Part shown: in pieces, positions 59,391 to 64,000 of the stretch
Position numbering within the stretch: the first letter of the stretch is position 1
Layout: each line of letters begins with the position of its first letter
From: Sphingomonas xinjiangensis
GTDB lineage: Bacteria; Pseudomonadota; Alphaproteobacteria; Sphingomonadales; Sphingomonadaceae
Length of the DNA: 64,000 bases
Direction: 5' to 3'
NCBI RefSeq assembly: GCF_014199255.1
Contig: NZ_JACIJF010000004.1
Coordinates: forward strand, 248,001 to 312,000
The notes under the pieces: model-generated
The model's input: the letters and a program-made list of their open reading frames with translations, nothing else
Databases searched by the model: none
What the model was told of the DNA's origin: nothing
Made by a program: the position numbers and the translations under genes

Positions 59391-60134
59391 TCAGGTAAGG
59401 TCAGGCCGGCTTTTGGGCAGCCAGTCGGGTTCTGTTACAAACGGTGCCACCACACAGGGCGAGAGTGCCTGTAACGCAGCCTCGTCCTTGAACACGATGC
59501 TCCCGCGCTTGCGGTCGATCATGCCTTCGTGCTGAAGCCGAGTCAGCGTGCGGCTGGCATGGACCGACGTCATGCCGAGCAGGTCGGCGATCTGACCCTG
59601 TTTGAGCGGGCAGTCGAATCCGTCGACGTCCGCCATCCCCGCCGCCTGCAACCGGCCGCGCAGGTCCAGCAGAAACCACGCCATGCGTTCCATCGCCGAG
59701 GCTTGGCCAAGGATCGCCTTTTCCTGCATCAGCGCGACGCGCTCCTTCTGCACGCTCAGCAGGAAGGTCGCGGCGAAGCGGGGCGACCTTTCGATCAACT
59801 GGCCCAGGACGCGGTGCGGCACCGGGGCGACCGCGATCTCGGTGAACGCTTCCAGCGTCTCCGCCGCGGCGCTGAGGCTCATGCTGGGCGAGCCGAGCAC
59901 ATCGCCGGGCAAGTGAATCTTCATGAACTGACGGCGCCCGTCCACAAGGCTCATTGACGAGCCGACCCACCCTTTGGCGAGGAAGTAAACGCAAGTGGCC
60001 GGCTCACCTTGCTTGCGGATCTTGGCGCCGGCGGGATAGCGGATCTGCTCCCCTGCCCAGTTATCCAGCATGTCCGCATCGCCTGCACACAGCTTTGCAA
60101 ATTCTTCCAGCCGGTGCAGCGACATCTTTGGCAA
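59391..60134 (-). CDS. Crp/Fnr family transcriptional regulator
   Basis: A 247-residue regulator with a cyclic nucleotide-binding type domain (about residues 20-130, including KQGEPATCVYFLAKGWV and MKIHLPGDVLGSPSM) and a C-terminal winged helix with CPLKQGQIADLLGMTSVHASRTLTRLQHEGMI (about 175-206). No N-terminal cysteine cluster of FNR type is present, so oxygen sensing by iron-sulfur is unlikely. The effector is unknown. It lies inside the secretion cluster, downstream of gspF on the same strand with a 110-nt gap; whether it regulates secretion is inference. Confidence 0.86.
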   Translation of the reverse strand: MPKMSLHRLEEFAKLCAGDADMLDNWAGEQIRYPAGAKIRKQGEPATCVYFLAKGWVGSSMSLVDGRRQFMKIHLPGDVLGSPSMSLSAAAETLEAFTEIAVAPVPHRVLGQLIERSPRFAATFLLSVQKERVALMQEKAILGQASAMERMAWFLLDLRGRLQAAGMADVDGFDCPLKQGQIADLLGMTSVHASRTLTRLQHEGMIDRKRGSIVFKDEAALQALSPCVVAPFVTEPDWLPKSRPDLT

Positions 60135-60244
60135 CGGTCTCTCCCTATCCCGCTTTTGGGCGCTGCTAATACATTGCCGGGCAGAGCGAAAAGAGAGATT
60201 CTGAGGACCGGGGAAGCAGAAGTTTAGAGAGCCAGGCGCGGCAG

Positions 60245-61471
60245 CTACATCCCGACAAGATTATTGAGATTGATTATCGGGAGCAGAATCGCAAGCACCA
60301 TCATCAGCACCAGTCCTCCCATCACCAGCAGCACCAGCGGTTCGACGAGCGATACCAGGGTTGACACCAACGCGTCGAGTTCGCGCTCGAGTTCGTCCGA
60401 CGCACGGCCGAGCGCCGGCGCAAGGCGCCCGCTGGATTCCCCGGACGCGACGATGGCCACCAGCATGCTTGGAAAGACCTGCGCCTCCTGCATCGCCGCG
60501 CGCAGGCTGATGCCTTCGCGTACCCGAGTGGCCACCCCGAACGCCTTGGCGCGCACCCAGTGATTCGGCGTCACCGCGGCAGCCGCGTGCAGCGCCTCGA
60601 CCAGCGGCACCGCGCTGCCGACCAGCGTAGCCAGGCTGCCGGCAAAGCGCGCCGCGTTGAGTTGCCGGCTGAAGCGGCGGAACGGGCGATGTTCGGAAAA
60701 GAAACGGTGCACGCGCAGTTTGTTGGCCGGCACCCTCCCCCACCGCAGAAAGCCGAAAATACCCAACGCCAATGCCAGCAGGAAATAAAGCCCGAACTGC
60801 TGGATGAACCAACTGATCGCGATGAGGGCGCGGGTGAGCAGCGGCAAATCCGCGCCGCGCGACACGAACACCTTCACGATGTCCGGCACGACATAGACCA
60901 TCAGCAGCACCATCATGCCAACCGACACCAGCGCGAGCAGCGCCGGGTAAAGCAAGGCAAGCTGAAGCTTTTGACCATTGGCCTGCCGGTTCTCGACGAA
61001 CTCGGCGAGGTGGTTGAGCACGTCCGGCAACCGCCCTGAAGCTTCGCCGGCGGCAACCGAAGCGCGATAGAATTCGGGAAAGGCCTTAGGATGCTGCGAC
61101 AGCGCCGCGGCGAAGCTTCGCCCGTCGAGGATCGCACTGCGGACATCGACCATCAGCGTGTTCACCGCCGGCTGCTCGGATTGGGCCGCCACCAGGCGCA
61201 ACGCCTCTTCGACAGGGATGTCGGAGCCGACCAGCGTGGCAATCTGGCGCGTGGCCGTGGCGAGCGCGCGTGCCGACACGCGATTGCGATTGAAGCCGGG
61301 AAGCTGGATCGAGCCCGGTTTGGCATTACGGTCTGCGGCAGCCTCCACCGAGAGCGGCAGCAGCGCCTGCTGGCGCAGTGCCGCGCGAGCAGCAGCGGGC
61401 GACGACGCTTCAATGATCCCGCGCTTGTTGCGGCCCGCGCGGTCGGCGGCGCGATAGGCGTAGGCGGGCAT
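60245..61471 (-). CDS. gspF: Type II secretion inner membrane platform protein GspF
   Basis: A 408-residue integral membrane protein. The N-terminal YAYRAADRAGRNKRGIIEASS region and two T2SSF domains are present, each with a helix bundle and hydrophobic ends: TATRQIATLVGSDIPVEEALRLVA and NAARFAGSLATLVGSAVPLVEALHAAA are the duplicated cores. Membrane segments are at about 175-200, 225-250 and the C-terminus (PLVLLVMGGLVLMMVLAILLPIINLNNLV). It anchors the ATPase. gspE ends 47 nt upstream. Confidence 0.93.
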   Translation of the reverse strand: MPAYAYRAADRAGRNKRGIIEASSPAAARAALRQQALLPLSVEAAADRNAKPGSIQLPGFNRNRVSARALATATRQIATLVGSDIPVEEALRLVAAQSEQPAVNTLMVDVRSAILDGRSFAAALSQHPKAFPEFYRASVAAGEASGRLPDVLNHLAEFVENRQANGQKLQLALLYPALLALVSVGMMVLLMVYVVPDIVKVFVSRGADLPLLTRALIAISWFIQQFGLYFLLALALGIFGFLRWGRVPANKLRVHRFFSEHRPFRRFSRQLNAARFAGSLATLVGSAVPLVEALHAAAAVTPNHWVRAKAFGVATRVREGISLRAAMQEAQVFPSMLVAIVASGESSGRLAPALGRASDELERELDALVSTLVSLVEPLVLLVMGGLVLMMVLAILLPIINLNNLVGM

Positions 61472-61518
61472 CTATAATCCTCCTCGAGCACCGCTCGGGG
61501 GAGATTGTGAAAACAGCC

Positions 61519-63012
61519 TCACGCCTCATCCCTAACGACGCGCGCGACTTCGTCCACGGTGGTCATCCCAGCCCGCACCTTCGCCACGCCGTCGTCCAGC
61601 AGGCTGGGATTGTTCTTGCGCGCGATCCGCTCCAGCTCCGCCTCGGACGCACCGTCATGGATCAGCTTCTGAAGCTTCTCGTCCACGGCCACGACTTCGT
61701 ACAGGCCGGCACGACCGCGATAACCTTCGCCATGACATTCGTCGCAGCCGAGCGACCGGCGCAACCGTTTGCCCGGCTTGAGCGCACCGCCAAGCAGGAG
61801 CGAATCCGCCTCGGTCGCGGTGTCTTCCCAGCTGCAGGTCGGGCAAAGCTTGCGGACCAGCCGCTGGGCGACAAGCCCGACCACCATCGGCGCGAGCAGG
61901 TAGCGCTCGACCCCCATGTCGATCAGTCGCGTCACCGATCCCACCGCGCTGTTGGTGTGCAATGTCGACAGCACGAAGTGGCCGGTCATCGCCGAACGGA
62001 CCGCCACCTGCGCGGTCTCGTGGTCGCGGATTTCGCCCACCATGATCACGTCGGGATCCTGGCGAAGGATCGCGCGCAGGCCGCGTGCGAACGTCATATC
62101 GGTGCGTGGATTGACTTGGGTTTGGGCGACGCCCGCCAGCTCATATTCGATCGGATCCTCGACCGTCATGACGTTGCGCTTGCGGTCGTTCAGCCGAGTA
62201 AGCGCTGTGTAGAGCGTCGTTGTCTTGCCAGAACCGGTCGGACCGGTGACGAGCAAGATGCCATGTGGACGCTCGAGTAGGCGCCCAAAGACGTCGCGGT
62301 CGCGCTCGCTCATGCCCAGGCCGCTCAGATCTAGGCGCAGCGATCCCTTTTCGAGCAAACGCAGCACTACGCGTTCGCCGTGCTGGGTGGGGATGGTGGA
62401 GACGCGCGCATCGACATCATGGCCGCCGATGCGCAGGGTCACGCGGCCGTCCTGCGGCACGCGCCGCTCGGCGATGTCAAGCTTGGCCATCACCTTGATC
62501 CGGCTGACCAGAAGCGGCGCGAGCGCGCGCGGCGGCTCGATCATGTCGCGCAACACGCCGTCGATGCGGAAGCGTACCACCAGCCGCTTTTCCTGCGTCT
62601 CGATATGGACGTCCGACGCACCTTCCTTGACCGCTTCGAGCAGCAGCGCGTTGATCAGGCGGATCACCGGTGCATCGTCGCGGGTGTCCAACAGATCGTC
62701 TACCGATGCCGCGCTGTCGGCCAGCGCGGCCAGGTCCATGTCGCCCAGGTCGAAATCGGCAGCCGCACCGGCCCGATCGCTGAAGGTCTGGCTGAGCGCA
62801 GCGTCGAATGCCTCGTCGGTCACCGCCACAAGCGGGGCTCCCGGCGCGATCCGTTGCACTTCAAGCAACCCGTCAAGGCCCGCACCCGCGCGGTGCACGC
62901 ACTCGATGCCCGCGGACCCTTGCCGCAGCAGCACACCGTGCTTGCGTGCGAAGCTGTACGGGACGGTGCGCGGCGCGGGCGCGTCCTCGATCATGATCAA
63001 GGTCTCGCTCAC
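61519..63012 (-). CDS. gspE: Type II secretion ATPase GspE
   Basis: A 497-residue cytoplasmic hexameric ATPase that powers pseudopilus assembly. Walker A GPTGSGKTT (about residue 250), Asp box VEDPIEY, Walker B VIMVGEIRDHETA and the tetracysteine-type zinc motif CPTC...CDEC (about 400-440) are present, as is HVSTLHTN-like LSTLHTNSAVG. The GTG start at 63012 overlaps the gspM stop as GTGA; the longer open frame upstream lies within gspM and is rejected. Confidence 0.94.
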   Translation of the reverse strand: MSETLIMIEDAPAPRTVPYSFARKHGVLLRQGSAGIECVHRAGAGLDGLLEVQRIAPGAPLVAVTDEAFDAALSQTFSDRAGAAADFDLGDMDLAALADSAASVDDLLDTRDDAPVIRLINALLLEAVKEGASDVHIETQEKRLVVRFRIDGVLRDMIEPPRALAPLLVSRIKVMAKLDIAERRVPQDGRVTLRIGGHDVDARVSTIPTQHGERVVLRLLEKGSLRLDLSGLGMSERDRDVFGRLLERPHGILLVTGPTGSGKTTTLYTALTRLNDRKRNVMTVEDPIEYELAGVAQTQVNPRTDMTFARGLRAILRQDPDVIMVGEIRDHETAQVAVRSAMTGHFVLSTLHTNSAVGSVTRLIDMGVERYLLAPMVVGLVAQRLVRKLCPTCSWEDTATEADSLLLGGALKPGKRLRRSLGCDECHGEGYRGRAGLYEVVAVDEKLQKLIHDGASEAELERIARKNNPSLLDDGVAKVRAGMTTVDEVARVVRDEA

Positions 63013-63506
63013 CCGACAAACTCCACGCTCGCCGAGACCCGCCCAGCCGCAGGACGCCGCTGGATCGACAGCCCCCGCACGCGCAAATTGCTCGTCGCGC
63101 TCAGGTCGGCAAGCCATGCCATCAGCGTGTCGTAGCTGGCGTCCGCCACCGTCACGCGTACACCGCCGGGCATTGCCTGGGGCGCGACAGCAAGCCCGAA
63201 GCCCGACGCTGACGCACTCACCACCTGCGCCGGCGGCCCCTGACGCCGCTGCGTGCGCGCCGTGGTGAGCGTTCCCGCCGCCCGGATGCGCGCTGTCAGC
63301 GTTTCATACGTTCGGATATCCGCCACCGCCTCGGCCCGGGCCGCTTGAAGCGGCTTCACCACGCCAAAGATCAGCACCACGCCCGCGAGCAGCAGGGCGA
63401 GCACGCTCAACAGCACCCGCTCACGCCGGCTCAACGCGCTCCACCAGGCGTCGGCGCGCATCAGCGCCGCGTCGAGTGTCGGCAGATAGGTTACGATCAC
63501 TCTCAT
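63009..63506 (-). CDS. gspM: Type II secretion protein GspM
   Basis: A 165-residue inner membrane protein with a short cytoplasmic N-terminus (WWSALSRRERVLLS, the typical W..RE start), one transmembrane helix (about residues 30-50) and a periplasmic ferredoxin-like domain ending in LRVRGLSIQRRPAAGRVSASVEF. It pairs with GspL. The start overlaps the gspL stop as ATGA and the stop overlaps gspE as GTGA. Sequence conservation in this family is low, but position and layout are clear. Confidence 0.85.
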   Translation of the reverse strand: MRVIVTYLPTLDAALMRADAWWSALSRRERVLLSVLALLLAGVVLIFGVVKPLQAARAEAVADIRTYETLTARIRAAGTLTTARTQRRQGPPAQVVSASASGFGLAVAPQAMPGGVRVTVADASYDTLMAWLADLSATSNLRVRGLSIQRRPAAGRVSASVEFVG

Positions 63507-64000
63507 GCCGGCCTCGCCGTGATGCGGATGGCCCCGTCCGGCGACTGCGTGACCTGGGCGGGGACCCGCGCCGCGCGCAGCGCCGCGTCGATCCTCCCGA
63601 CCAGTCCGGCTTCGCCACGCTCCACGTCCATCGTCAATGTGTTCGCCTGAAAACCGACGGTCCTGACGGTAAGGCTGCTCGCGATCGGCCCCAGCGCGCC
63701 GGACACGCGCGAGAGCAGCGGCAGGAACAGATCGGGCGCAGCTTCGGCTCCGCTCGGCAGCATGTCGGCCACGCTGGCGGCGAAATCGCCCGATAGGTTG
63801 ACGCCAGGAGCAGCGAGGGCCGCAGCAGCACGCGTTTCGTCGGCACGCCGCCCGGCGATGGTCTGTAGCATCAGCGTGTCGGCTGCGGCGATCACGACAT
63901 GCGCCGCGGCTCCCAGCGCAACGATCCAGCCCGTCCGGCGCCACACGTTGGGCAACGACGCACGCCGCCGTGCGTAGAGCCCCTGACGAAGATCGAGCGC
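63503..64000 (-). CDS. gspL: Type II secretion protein GspL, C-terminal part (cut by window edge)
   Basis: At least 165 residues of the C-terminal half. The frame is open to the right edge, so the N-terminal actin-like domain is missing from view. The visible start LDLRQGLYARRRA is the typical L-x-x-G-x-[FY]-A-x-R-R junction before the membrane helix (WIVALGAAAHVVIAA), followed by a periplasmic domain with LRVR-type core and GEAGLVGRIDAALRAARV. It couples GspE to the inner membrane platform with GspM. Confidence 0.85.
   Translation of the reverse strand, partial: ALDLRQGLYARRRASLPNVWRRTGWIVALGAAAHVVIAAADTLMLQTIAGRRADETRAAAALAAPGVNLSGDFAASVADMLPSGAEAAPDLFLPLLSRVSGALGPIASSLTVRTVGFQANTLTMDVERGEAGLVGRIDAALRAARVPAQVTQSPDGAIRITARPA

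Overview
The window looks like chromosomal DNA of a GC-rich alphaproteobacterium of the order Sphingomonadales (Sphingomonas or a close relative). The basis is the close resemblance of the D-mannonate dehydratase to the Novosphingobium enzyme, the linked aat, DUF2155 and NDUFA12 genes, the KaiC-like/hybrid-kinase pair, an orphan fatty acyl-AMP ligase and an EcfG-type stress promoter. No rRNA, insertion sequence, prophage or CRISPR array was seen.

Left part (1-12.3 kb): cysteine synthase with a DUF962 membrane protein, a DNA-deoxyinosine glycosylase, a GAF histidine kinase with a degenerate ATP site, an MliC-like lipoprotein, aat convergent on NDUFA12-DUF2155, a tandem cold-shock gene with a DUF192 gene, recX, a fatty acyl-AMP ligase, a PAS-GGDEF-EAL protein and tRNA-Trp(CCA).

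Core expression region (12.3-34.8 kb): secE-nusG-rplK-rplA-rplJ-rplL-rpoB-rpoC lie in canonical order on the + strand, but the block is interrupted. A KaiC-like ATPase, a hybrid histidine kinase and a YqaA-type membrane protein separate tRNA-Trp from secE. An L,D-transpeptidase gene on the - strand lies between rplA and rplJ. A 4.3-kb block of three - strand envelope or secreted-protein genes lies between rplL and rpoB. Strong terminators close rplA, rplL and rpoC, and rpoB has its own sigma70-like promoter.

Accessory region (35-50 kb): NIPSNAP protein, an SDR/AraC divergent pair, a 59-aa basic Gly-rich ORF behind an EcfG-like promoter, HAD phosphatase, a ketopantoate-reductase-like protein, a compact modABC molybdate transporter, another SDR, and a small operon in which a DegT-type aminotransferase fused to an FAD/NAD(P) oxidoreductase (broken by an apparent 1-nt deletion) precedes a family 2 glycosyltransferase. 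A repeat-containing secreted protein, a monooxygenase-like membrane protein, DUF2147 and FadL-type outer membrane proteins follow.

Right part (49.6-64 kb): lepA with a class II cyclic-nucleotide phosphodiesterase, a DUF72 protein, tRNA-Pro(CGG), a GntR regulator with D-mannonate dehydratase (hexuronate catabolism), and a rearranged type II secretion cluster: gspL(partial)-M-E-F, a Crp/Fnr regulator, gspN in the opposite direction, a Tat-like-signal periplasmic binding protein, and gspJ-K. gspC, D, G, H and I are not in the window.
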